Source: Desulfomonile tiedjei (lineage in GTDB: Bacteria > Desulfobacterota > Desulfomonilia > Desulfomonilales > Desulfomonilaceae). Taken from it: a stretch of DNA of 6,170 nucleotides. Below, piece after piece: positions 1 to 5,743 of the stretch (position 1 is the first letter of the stretch; every line of letters begins with the position of its first letter). The notes under the pieces are model-generated. The model was not told the DNA's origin. It made no database searches and saw nothing but the letters and a program-made list of their open reading frames with translations. Where the stretch lies: the NCBI GenBank assembly GCA_020718965.1, contig DYRE01000140.1:1-6170 (forward strand), written 5' to 3'. Position numbers and translations under genes: made by a program.

Positions 1-745
1 GGGATTGCTTGGGGTAGGGGGAGGATTAGTTATTGTGCCGATGCTCGTTTACTGCTTTACCGCACAGGATTTTTCGTACGATCACATAATGCATCTGGCT
101 TTAGGAACTTCCATGGCGAGCATCATGTTCACTTCAATATCGAGTTTTATGGCTCACAATAAACACGGGGCTGTTCGATGGGACATTTTCAAACGGATTG
201 TTCTGGGTATACTTTTGGGTACATTTCTTGGCTCATGCGTAGCGGCCAGAATGTCCACAGGCTTTCTTAGCGTCTTTTTTGTAATCTTTTTGTATTATGT
301 GGCTTTCCAGATGGCTCTCGACAGAAAACCAAGCCCTTCAAGGCAATTACCAGGAAGCTTCGGTATGTTTGGAGTGGGGAACATAATCGGGGCAGTGTCG
401 AGTTTTGTCGGAATAGGCGGAGGCAGTCTATCCGTTCCCTTTATGATCTGGTGCAACGTTCCGCCCCATCATGCGATTGGCACTTCGGCTGCGATTGGTT
501 TTCCTATTGCGGTCGCAGGTACAGTGGGCTTCATTTATTCAGGGGTGCACTCATTGAATTTGCCGGATTATTCTTTAGGCTACGTTTATCTCCCTGCTTT
601 TCTTGGTATTGTCTGCGCAAGCGTACTGACAGCGCCTTTGGGAGCCGGACTTGCCCATCGGTTACCGGTCAAAAGGCTGAAGCAAGTGTTTGCAGTGCTT
701 CTGGCGCTGATGGGAACGCGTGTGCTAGTAGGCTTGATCTCATAG
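1..745 (+). CDS. TauE/SafE-family membrane transporter, 3' part (5' end outside window)
   Basis: The frame is open from the first base (codon GGA at 2-4, then TTG at 5) and ends with TAG at 743-745. The TTG is not a credible start, because the glycine-rich motif GLLGVGGGLVIVP, normally close to the N-terminus of the family, already begins at the window edge. I estimate that 15-25 residues are missing. The protein shows the internal duplication of TauE/SafE (PF01925) permeases: GVGGGLVIVP at about residues 3-12 and GIGGGSLSVP at 136-145, each followed by an LGTS or IGTS motif (33-36 and 158-161). Several hydrophobic segments fill the rest. Family members sit in the inner membrane and are proposed to export sulfite, sulfoacetate or other small organic anions. 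The substrate cannot be read from sequence, and the neighbours do not help. The gene ends 180 nt before the next start, so co-transcription is uncertain. Confidence 0.9.
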   Translation, partial: GLLGVGGGLVIVPMLVYCFTAQDFSYDHIMHLALGTSMASIMFTSISSFMAHNKHGAVRWDIFKRIVLGILLGTFLGSCVAARMSTGFLSVFFVIFLYYVAFQMALDRKPSPSRQLPGSFGMFGVGNIIGAVSSFVGIGGGSLSVPFMIWCNVPPHHAIGTSAAIGFPIAVAGTVGFIYSGVHSLNLPDYSLGYVYLPAFLGIVCASVLTAPLGAGLAHRLPVKRLKQVFAVLLALMGTRVLVGLIS

Positions 746-835
746 TATACAATGCTATGATAATTTGGAATGGCCACTAATTGCTGAGCGCGGGATATAC
801 CCTGTTGGACGGTAACATATACACTGAGTTCATGG

Positions 836-873
836 TTTGGGGGTCAGACGGATGAGAGTCGTCTAGGCCCAAA
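836..873 (+). other. Two-part imperfect hairpin in the gap upstream of the secreted-protein gene
   Basis: An outer stem TTTGGG (836-841) pairs with CCCAAA (868-873). An inner stem AGACG (846-850) pairs with CGTCT (860-864) around a 9-nt loop, with a small internal loop between the stems. The structure lies 53 nt before the proposed ATG at 926. No T-run follows, so it does not look like an intrinsic terminator for the transporter gene. It could be a structured 5' leader or chance. I found no convincing sigma-70 promoter in 746-925. Confidence 0.3.
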
Positions 874-913
874 TCGTTGTAAAGAACCAAAAGTGTCGGG
901 TTTGACGCATGAT

Positions 914-919
914 AGGAGA
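914..919 (+). promoter_or_regulatory. Ribosome-binding site that sets the start of the secreted repeat protein
   Basis: AGGAGA ends 6 nt before ATG at 926. An in-frame GTG at 893 would give a longer protein but has no purine-rich site before it, and it would put 11 residues in front of a well-formed signal peptide. Confidence 0.7.
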
Positions 920-925
920 TTCGTA

Positions 926-2362
926 ATGCTCAAAAAATGGAATATGCTGTTTGCCATAATTACCATATTGGTTTTTTCGATAGGCTATTCAAACGCCCGC
1001 GGTCCAGGCGATAGAAAAGAAGGGGAAAAGAGAGAAATCAAGGGAGGGGTAAACCGCAGTCCAAGAATTGAGCCCAACCGAGCCGCGCCATCTCAGGGGC
1101 GCCCTTCGATAAACAGACAAGTACCTTCAGGCCAAGCCGTAAGGCCCAGACCGCAAGAAAACAGGCGGGTTAACCCTGGCTTCTCCGGCAGGATCCCGAA
1201 TGTTCAGAAGCAGATCGTTCAGCCTCGAATGAATGTCAAGCCTCCGGAAAGAAGAGAACCCAGTCGAACTTTTCAAGGCCAGCCAGGGCAACCATTTAGA
1301 CAAGCGCCAAATCAGTTGGATAGGAGAACTGGCCCCGGCGCTTTTCAACCTCAACGCGGACAATCATTCAGGGACAGGCCGGCTCAGTTCGACAAACGTC
1401 CGCCCAATCAGAATATCGGCCCGGGTCCTGGAAAAGCTTTCAGAGAGAGGCCGACTCAGGGTCAATTACAACAATTTCTGAATCTGCCGAAAAATGGTTC
1501 CGGGAAAGCAACCCGCAGACCTGGCGCCGGGCTGGGTAAAGTCGGTGGCGCTGTTTTGGGTGGCGCTGCAGGCGCAGTTGCGCTTGATCACTTCTTGAAC
1601 AAGGGCAAGCATCCCTCTGAACAAGCAGTCTCAGGACACATGCCGATCAGGGGAGATCATGCGAATCAGCGACTAAATCCAAGGACGACCCAGCATATCA
1701 GAGACTCATATTCCCAGCGCTACCACAATATGTCCAATAAGAACTGGTGGGGGCGTCACCCTAACCTTACCAGGCATTACTGGCACAATCACGTTTGGCC
1801 TCACCACCCCTGGAATTACTGGTGGCGGCCAGCCACGTGGGTTGCCTTGAGTTCCTGGATTGTCTGGAATTGGGGAACACCACTTTACTATAATTATGGT
1901 TCGAACTTTTACTACGACAATGGTTTCGTTTATTTGAATGGCCGGCGTCTTTGCTCCTCTGTTGAGTATTATGACCAGGCTGTCCAGATTCTGGCCGACA
2001 CTCCCGAAGTTAGAGATGACGCTGCCCAATGGATGCCTCTGGGTGTGTTCGCTTTAACCCAGGATGTCGCTAAAGACTCCAGCATGGTTCTACAACTTGC
2101 TGTAAACAAGGATGGTATCATTCAGGGAACCTATTACAATACGCAGGAAGAAACGGCCAAGCCTATAAAAGGATTAGTCGAGAAACAGTCTCAGCGTGCT
2201 GTCTGGACATTCGCCGACGATAGCAATAACGCTGTCATAATGGAAACGGGGATATACAATTTGACCCAGGATGAGACTCAAGTTTTAGTTCATTTTGGGG
2301 AAAAAAGGACGGAGGAATGGGTCCTGATTCGACTTAAGGAACCGCCGAATCAGCAAGAATAG
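926..2362 (+). CDS. Secreted Pro/Arg/Gln-rich repeat protein with W/H/Y-rich region and conserved C-terminal domain; function unknown
   Basis: This reads as 478 aa from ATG 926, chosen over GTG 893 because of the AGGAGA site and the signal peptide. Residues 1-24 form a Sec signal: KK, a hydrophobic core, then SNA before the predicted cleavage. Residues 25 to about 190 are low-complexity (Pro, Arg, Gln, Gly, Asn), very basic and probably disordered, with a 24-residue tandem repeat at 121-178. Residues 200-219 are a Gly/Ala-rich hydrophobic stretch (GAGLGKVGGAVLGGAAGAVA), glycine-zipper-like and possibly membrane-inserting. Residues 273-334 are packed with Trp, His, Tyr and Asn (NWWGRHPN, WPHHPWNYWW). 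Residues 346-471 look like a folded domain, with QWMPLGVFALTQ near its start and TEEWVLIRL at its end. From memory this layout resembles planctomycete and deltaproteobacterial secreted proteins labelled 'mu-protocadherin-like', a label without functional value. A periplasmic or cell-surface location is inferred. The stop lies 67 nt before the next gene's likely start, suggesting one operon. Confidence 0.8.
   Translation: MLKKWNMLFAIITILVFSIGYSNARGPGDRKEGEKREIKGGVNRSPRIEPNRAAPSQGRPSINRQVPSGQAVRPRPQENRRVNPGFSGRIPNVQKQIVQPRMNVKPPERREPSRTFQGQPGQPFRQAPNQLDRRTGPGAFQPQRGQSFRDRPAQFDKRPPNQNIGPGPGKAFRERPTQGQLQQFLNLPKNGSGKATRRPGAGLGKVGGAVLGGAAGAVALDHFLNKGKHPSEQAVSGHMPIRGDHANQRLNPRTTQHIRDSYSQRYHNMSNKNWWGRHPNLTRHYWHNHVWPHHPWNYWWRPATWVALSSWIVWNWGTPLYYNYGSNFYYDNGFVYLNGRRLCSSVEYYDQAVQILADTPEVRDDAAQWMPLGVFALTQDVAKDSSMVLQLAVNKDGIIQGTYYNTQEETAKPIKGLVEKQSQRAVWTFADDSNNAVIMETGIYNLTQDETQVLVHFGEKRTEEWVLIRLKEPPNQQE
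1286..1459 (+). repeat. Degenerate 72-bp (24-residue) coding tandem repeat, about 2.4 copies
   Basis: Two full units lie at 1286-1357 and 1358-1429, and a partial one at 1430-1459. Each opens with the protein pattern G-[QK]-x-F-R-x-[AR]-P-x-Q: GQPFRQAPNQ, GQSFRDRPAQ, GKAFRERPTQ. The first two units continue with [LF]-D-[RK]-R and then a Gly/Pro/Gln-rich tail. Units are alike in protein but clearly diverged in DNA, which suggests an old duplication kept by selection. Confidence 0.7.
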
Positions 2363-2416
2363 AACCATGTTTGATCAAGATGATTCTCTGGTAGTGGTAT
2401 CAAAAAAGATCCTTTC

Positions 2417-2423
2417 AAGGAGG
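2417..2423 (+). promoter_or_regulatory. Strong Shine-Dalgarno deciding the start of the secreted MBL-fold protein
   Basis: AAGGAGG is a near-perfect anti-16S match and ends 6 nt before an in-frame GTG at 2430. An ATG at 2425 is too close to it and out of frame. The first in-frame ATG at 2367 has no such site before it. Confidence 0.75.
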
Positions 2424-2429
2424 TATGCG

Positions 2430-3167
2430 GTGGCTCGATTGTTTGCCCTTTTCTTCATGGTGTTCTTCTTGATTGTTTCAACAGGACTGGCTGAACAGAG
2501 GTTTGAAACTGACGTGATAAAAACGCAGGCTGGTGACCTCACCATTACATTCATAGGTCATGGAACCCTGATGTTCAATTTCAATGGAAAAATTTTCCAC
2601 GTTGATCCCTGGAGCAAACTTGCGGACTATTCAAAGTTACCCAAGGCCGACTTCATCGTTATTACCCATGAGCATCAAGACCATCTGGACGTTGACACGA
2701 TCAACAAGATTCGAACAAAAGACACGATGATCGTATGTAACGAGAAGAGTCAGAAGAAAATCCGTCAAAGTCTGGCAATGAGAAATGGCGACAAAAAAAA
2801 TCTAAATGGCGTGCTAATAGAAGCCGTGCCAGCTTATAATCTGTTACATATGAGAAAACCAGGTGAACCGTATCACCCGAAAGGAGTCGGAAACGGATAC
2901 ATATTCACATTTGGAGACAAAAAGATTTACGTTGCCGGCGACACTGAAAACACGCCAGAAATGAAAAAACTCGAAAACATAGACGTGGCCTTTCTGCCTA
3001 TGAATCTACCGTACACTATGTCGCCGGAAATGGTAGCCGACGCGGCCAAGGCTTTTAAGCCCAAAGTCCTTTATCCATATCACACAGGGGATACTGATAT
3101 TTCGAAATTGACAGGTCTGATGAAAGAAACAGACGGCGTGGAGGTAAGGCTGAGAAAAATGAAATAG
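2430..3167 (+). CDS. Secreted UlaG-like metallo-beta-lactamase-fold hydrolase
   Basis: I choose GTG 2430 (245 aa) over ATG 2367 (266 aa). The former follows AAGGAGG and begins MARLFALFFMVFFLIVSTGLA, an ideal Sec signal cleaved about after residue 21; the latter would put an acidic, 21-residue extension in front of it. The mature part shows the metallo-beta-lactamase core: GHGTLMF, then FHVDPW, then the metal motif THEHQDHLD (His80, His82, Asp84, His85), HPKGVGNGY with His149, AGDTE with Asp171 and YPYHTGDTD with His218. The LPMNLPYTMSPE block is typical of the UlaG-like COG2220 branch. These residues should bind two metal ions, and the fold hydrolyses ester, lactone, amide or phosphodiester bonds. 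The substrate is unknown. The signal peptide places it in the periplasm or outside, whereas UlaG itself is cytoplasmic. It is probably co-transcribed with the secreted repeat protein upstream. Confidence 0.88.
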   Translation: MARLFALFFMVFFLIVSTGLAEQRFETDVIKTQAGDLTITFIGHGTLMFNFNGKIFHVDPWSKLADYSKLPKADFIVITHEHQDHLDVDTINKIRTKDTMIVCNEKSQKKIRQSLAMRNGDKKNLNGVLIEAVPAYNLLHMRKPGEPYHPKGVGNGYIFTFGDKKIYVAGDTENTPEMKKLENIDVAFLPMNLPYTMSPEMVADAAKAFKPKVLYPYHTGDTDISKLTGLMKETDGVEVRLRKMK

Positions 3168-3209
3168 TAGCAACAATCTACACAAATTAATTTCGTAGAC
3201 GGACAAGTG

Positions 3210-3249
3210 ACATTGTGGCATGACGGTGGGGCTTCCGTCATGCCGATGT
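3210..3249. terminator. Long inverted repeat between convergent genes; possible bidirectional terminator or REP-like element
   Basis: GGCATGACGG (3217-3226) and CCGTCATGCC (3235-3244) form a perfect 10-bp stem around the 8-nt loop TGGGGCTT. The pairing resumes outside with ACAT (3210-3213) and ATGT (3246-3249), interrupted by a 3-nt/1-nt bulge. It lies in the 98-nt gap between two converging stop codons, where a shared terminator would be expected. Neither side has a T-run, so classical intrinsic termination is not shown; a dispersed palindromic repeat is the main alternative. Confidence 0.45.
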
Positions 3250-3265
3250 TCAGAAAATTGGGATA

Positions 3266-4870
3266 TTATCCTGAAACAACTGTCTGCAAATCATCACGGG
3301 CGTCTCTTAGTCGCTCAATGTCGTCAGCCACTACTCTTTTCTCTGGTGAAGCTAGTTGTTTCTTCAATTTGGCGATTTCAGCTTCTATTTCGGATATGAG
3401 AGCAATAGTGTGCTCGCGTAGATCTTCATAGACACACTCTGGAACAATTTTCGGGATCGCCTCTACTTCGTCGAGCGTTAACACCTCTCTCCAGCTAGGC
3501 ACATAGGCGTCTAACCGAAGAGTCTCCCTGATTTTTTTGGCGAGAGCCTGACTTGAAAGCGGTTCTCCGTGGGTTACAAATATTCTTGGCCTGGATTCTG
3601 ACGCAAAGTTCCCTACCCAGGCCAAAAGGTCAGCTTGATCGGCATGAGCGGAGAAACCACCAATAGTAAAAACCCTTGCTTTTACCGCAACTCTCTCTCC
3701 AAATATGGTAACAGCCTTTGCTCCGTCAACGATCTGCCTCCCTGTCGATCCCTGAGCCTGAAAACCGGCGATGATTATGCTTGCTCCGGAACGCCACAAA
3801 TTATGTTTGAGGTGGTGCTTGATGCGTCCCGCTGTGCACATGCCGTTAGCGGAAATTACTATTGCTGAACCTCTGGATTCGTTTATTTGCATGGACTCTT
3901 TTGTCGAAGGGGTTAGCTTAAGGTTGGGCATATCGAACGGGTCGAATCCACTGTCTACGATGGCCTGGGTAGCTTCATCATAATAGGTTTTGTTTTTTCG
4001 GAAGATTTCTGTCGCCTTGATGGCTAATGGGCTATCCAGATATATTGGGATGCGACCGATTTCTCCAGTTCTGGAAAACTCCCCCAACAGATAAAGTATT
4101 TCCTGAGTCCTTTCAAGGGCAAATGCCGGAATGATAACCTTTTCATTGTTGGATACCGCATATTGAATTGCTTCCAGAAACTCGGCCTTACTGTCCTGAA
4201 AATTTTTGTGAAGCCTATCACCGTAGGTTGACTCAACGAAAAGAAAATCCGCTTGCGTTACTCCAAAAGGATCCCTGACAATCAACTGGTCATGTTTGCC
4301 AAGATCGCCCGAAAACACTATCTTGGTTTCTTTGTTGCCTTCCTGTAACCAGAGTTCCACGATAGTTGAACCTAGGACGTGTCCGGCGTTTCTGAGCCTT
4401 GCCTTGATCCCGGGTTCAATGTCGACAATCTGGTCCAGTTCCGTTGGCTGGAAGAATCGTAGACTTTCCGTCGCGTCTCTGGTGTCATATAGCGGTTTGG
4501 ATTCTTTTCTTGCACGTCTCTTGTTCTTTCTGGTTTTCCATTCCGCTTCCATTTCCTGAATGTGGGCCGAGTCTAGCAGCATGACTTCGCAAAGTTCAAA
4601 AGTGGGAGGAGATGCGATTATTTTGCCACGAAAACCATCCTTGACAATCTTTGGAATACGTCCACTGTGGTCAATATGGGCGTGAGTCAGGATGATGGTT
4701 TTGATCTCCTTTGGGTCATATTCCCAGTCTTCCCAGTTCCGGAGTTCCATTTCCTTGTTTCCCTGAAACAGTCCACAATCCACAATTATTTTTTTTCCGT
4801 CTGATGTTTCTACGAGGTAGTTAGAGCCGGTTACAGAACCGGCGGCTCCAAAACAGGTCACTCGAATCAT
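3266..4870 (-). CDS. Beta-CASP metallo-beta-lactamase-fold ribonuclease (CPSF73/TTHA0252-like)
   Basis: This 534-aa protein starts at ATG (4870-4868), 6 nt after AAAGGA-type Shine-Dalgarno bases at about 4877-4882. Metallo-beta-lactamase motifs are present in order: Asp31 (VDCGLFQG), HAHIDH at 63-68, His164 (NAGHVLGS), Asp189 (FSGDLG), and the late His434 (FVTHGE). The beta-CASP cap is inserted after about residue 205: motif A Glu213 in FVESTYGDR, motif B in GMCTAGRIKHHL (His352/353), motif C His409 in GGFSAHAD. A His at motif C is the version found in RNA-acting members, so a cytoplasmic zinc endo/exoribonuclease is expected. Residues about 485-530 are a charged helical tail (EIEAEIAKLKKQL), likely coiled coil. 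At 534 aa it exceeds the roughly 430-460 aa of minimal bacterial members as I remember them. PAFALERTQE at 248-257 has Glu where many relatives have Gly. The neighbours do not suggest a specific RNA target. Confidence 0.93.
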   Translation of the reverse strand: MIRVTCFGAAGSVTGSNYLVETSDGKKIIVDCGLFQGNKEMELRNWEDWEYDPKEIKTIILTHAHIDHSGRIPKIVKDGFRGKIIASPPTFELCEVMLLDSAHIQEMEAEWKTRKNKRRARKESKPLYDTRDATESLRFFQPTELDQIVDIEPGIKARLRNAGHVLGSTIVELWLQEGNKETKIVFSGDLGKHDQLIVRDPFGVTQADFLFVESTYGDRLHKNFQDSKAEFLEAIQYAVSNNEKVIIPAFALERTQEILYLLGEFSRTGEIGRIPIYLDSPLAIKATEIFRKNKTYYDEATQAIVDSGFDPFDMPNLKLTPSTKESMQINESRGSAIVISANGMCTAGRIKHHLKHNLWRSGASIIIAGFQAQGSTGRQIVDGAKAVTIFGERVAVKARVFTIGGFSAHADQADLLAWVGNFASESRPRIFVTHGEPLSSQALAKKIRETLRLDAYVPSWREVLTLDEVEAIPKIVPECVYEDLREHTIALISEIEAEIAKLKKQLASPEKRVVADDIERLRDARDDLQTVVSG

Positions 4871-5172
4871 GTGTGTTCCTTTCTGGAAGGGGGGTCAAAA
4901 TTAGTAAAAACGTGGATGGATCGACCGTACAAATGTGAAACGCCCATATCTAAGATCGGTCCCAAAACTAATTCAGTCGATATTTTCTTAGTATTTTCAA
5001 TGAGATTATGCAAATCTTTTTGTGTAAACGCTACTCTTTTGGAAATGTCACACAAGTTTGGCGCCATGATTTCATCGTTCTTGAAAAGCAGCCGTTGTAT
5101 TTTCGAATGTTGCGCCGTAATAGATCCATCAAAAACTGTCTCAACTGTAGAAGATCAGTCTGCAAAACAAAC
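4871..5172. other. Divergent intergenic region with no confident gene
   Basis: This lies between the ribonuclease start (- strand) and the promoter of the ArsR-type gene (+ strand). It is AT-richer than the flanking genes. On the - strand a 66-codon frame from ATG at 5067 ends at 4867 with its TGA overlapping the ribonuclease ATG (ATGA), and the same frame is open back to about 5150. A different frame is open on the + strand from GTG 4871 to 5176. Neither has a good ribosome-binding site or a family I recognise, so I do not call either as a gene. The ribonuclease promoter should be here, but I could not pick a convincing -35/-10 pair. Confidence 0.5.
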
Positions 5173-5201
5173 TTGACAAAAGTGATGGTCTGTTTTACTA
5201 T
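5173..5201 (+). promoter_or_regulatory. Sigma-70-type promoter of the ArsR-family gene
   Basis: A consensus -35 TTGACA (5173-5178), a 17-nt spacer and -10 TACTAT (5196-5201, 4 of 6 consensus bases) predict a start site near 5208. That leaves a leader of about 24 nt before ATG 5232, with GGAG (5220-5223) as ribosome-binding site 8 nt from the ATG. Confidence 0.75.
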
Positions 5202-5219
5202 TTTACCAATAAGGCAAAT
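5200..5219. promoter_or_regulatory. Putative ArsR-family operator, site 1 (autoregulatory)
   Basis: ATTTTACCAATAAGGCAAAT is an imperfect palindrome (ATTT...AAAT ends, 12 of 20 positions symmetric). It starts within the -10 box and covers the expected transcription start, the usual place for a repressor to block RNA polymerase. It matches 16 of 20 bases with a second site at 5626-5645 in front of the permease gene. Confidence 0.5.
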
Positions 5220-5231
5220 GGAGTAACAAGT

Positions 5232-5555
5232 ATGAACCCCTACGAAAACGAAAGGCTCCGGTTAAAAGCAGAAGTTTTCAAGGCCATGGGTCATCCCCTT
5301 CGACTGGGAATCATTGAATTCCTGCAGCTCGGCGAAAAGTGTGTCTGCGAGATTGTAGAGCATGTCGGCACAGAAATATCTAATGTTTCAAAGCACTTAT
5401 CCGTGCTAAAAAAGACAGGCATTGTGACGGATCGCAGAGATGGGCTTAAGATGATGTACCGGCTTACTATGCCATGCGCTCTGGATTTTGCCAGGTGTGT
5501 TGAGGGTGTCGTAATTAAAAGGCTTGATGCCCAGCGCTCTGTAATGGTTGCTTGA
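5232..5555 (+). CDS. ArsR/SmtB-family winged-helix repressor with CVC thiol pair
   Basis: This 107-aa protein is the usual size for the family. It starts at ATG 5232 after GGAG. The N-terminal helix runs into FKAMGHPLRLGIIEFL (about 16-31), the family signature for the first core helices. The KCVCE segment (Cys37, Cys39) aligns with the ELCVCDL metal-binding box of As(III)-sensing ArsR proteins, but the third Cys of the E. coli type (CVCxxC) is Val here. ISNVSKHLSVLKKTGIV (49-65) is the helix-turn-helix recognition region, and DRRDGLKMMYRLT (67-79) the wing. Two more Cys (82, 89) lie in the C-terminal dimer helix. By family behaviour it should bind DNA as a dimer and release it on binding a metalloid, metal or other thiol-reactive ligand. 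Matching palindromes at its own promoter and before the permease suggest it controls both. The actual inducer is not provable here. Confidence 0.9.
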   Translation: MNPYENERLRLKAEVFKAMGHPLRLGIIEFLQLGEKCVCEIVEHVGTEISNVSKHLSVLKKTGIVTDRRDGLKMMYRLTMPCALDFARCVEGVVIKRLDAQRSVMVA

Positions 5556-5575
5556 TCTTAGAGGAGGTTCGTACC

Positions 5576-5647
5576 ATTCGAAATATAATATGCATCGAAT
5601 CAGGTTGTAAATTGATTTACCGGAAATTTGATGAATTAGGCAAATAG
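5576..5647 (+). other. Possible 23-codon leader or decayed small ORF with ATT start
   Basis: A very strong Shine-Dalgarno (GAGGAGG, 5561-5567) sits 5 nt after the regulator's stop codon. No ATG, GTG or TTG stands at the right distance; an ATT at 5576 does, 8 nt on. Its frame reads IRNIICIESGCKLIYRKFDE and three more residues, then ends with tandem stops TAG-TAA (5645-5650). It could be a leader peptide, a rare ATT-started microprotein, or the remnant of a small gene. The GC-containing segment vaguely recalls the N-terminus of small thioredoxin-like proteins often found beside this permease family, but the second Cys is absent and the match is too short to trust. Confidence 0.2.
5626..5645. 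promoter_or_regulatory. Putative ArsR-family operator, site 2 (upstream of permease)
   Basis: ATTTGATGAATTAGGCAAAT is the better palindrome of the pair (ATTTG-NNN-AATT-NNN-CAAAT, 14 of 20 positions symmetric) and matches site 1 at 16 of 20 positions. It lies 98 nt before the permease ATG. A -10-like TAAAAT (5648-5653) begins 2 nt after it, but the only -35-like hexamer, TTGATG (5628-5633), is at a poor 14-nt spacing, so a separate permease promoter is only suggested. The site also overlaps the end of the short ATT-started frame. Confidence 0.5.
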
Positions 5648-5743
5648 TAAAATAGGATATGCCAATTCCGGTGACTTCCAGGCACGACGCTCAATCAGGT
5701 GGGTTTGTTCATTTTGATACGACCAAGAGGATAAAAAATAACG

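Noticed and set aside
741..759. CATAG...CTATG inverted repeat at the transporter stop codon as a terminator
   Set aside because: The stem is only 5 bp and AT-rich, and it is not followed by a T-run.
451..780. Open + strand frame of 109 codons overlapping the transporter
   Set aside because: It lies mainly inside the well-supported TauE/SafE gene in another frame, and its translation has a random-looking Cys/Arg/Ser-rich composition.
1706..2029. Open - strand frame of 107 codons
   Set aside because: It is antisense to the W/H/Y-rich part of the secreted protein; its Val/Ile/Pro-rich composition is what the complement of those codons produces.
4296..4559. Open + strand frame of 87 codons
   Set aside because: It is antisense to the metallo-beta-lactamase core of the ribonuclease and has no ribosome-binding site or recognisable domain.
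4950..4991. CTAAGA/TCTTAG inverted repeat in the divergent gap as an operator or hairpin
   Set aside because: It has a 6-bp stem with a 30-nt loop in AT-rich DNA and no link to a promoter I can identify.
4871..5176. Open + strand frame of 101 codons from a GTG
   Set aside because: There is no ribosome-binding site or family resemblance, it runs into the -35 box of the next promoter, and it begins next to the ribonuclease start on the other strand.
5598..5700. Direct repeat AATCAGGT (5598-5605 and 5693-5700) in the regulator-permease gap
   Set aside because: It is eight bases with no extended similarity on either side, and could easily occur by chance in this length.
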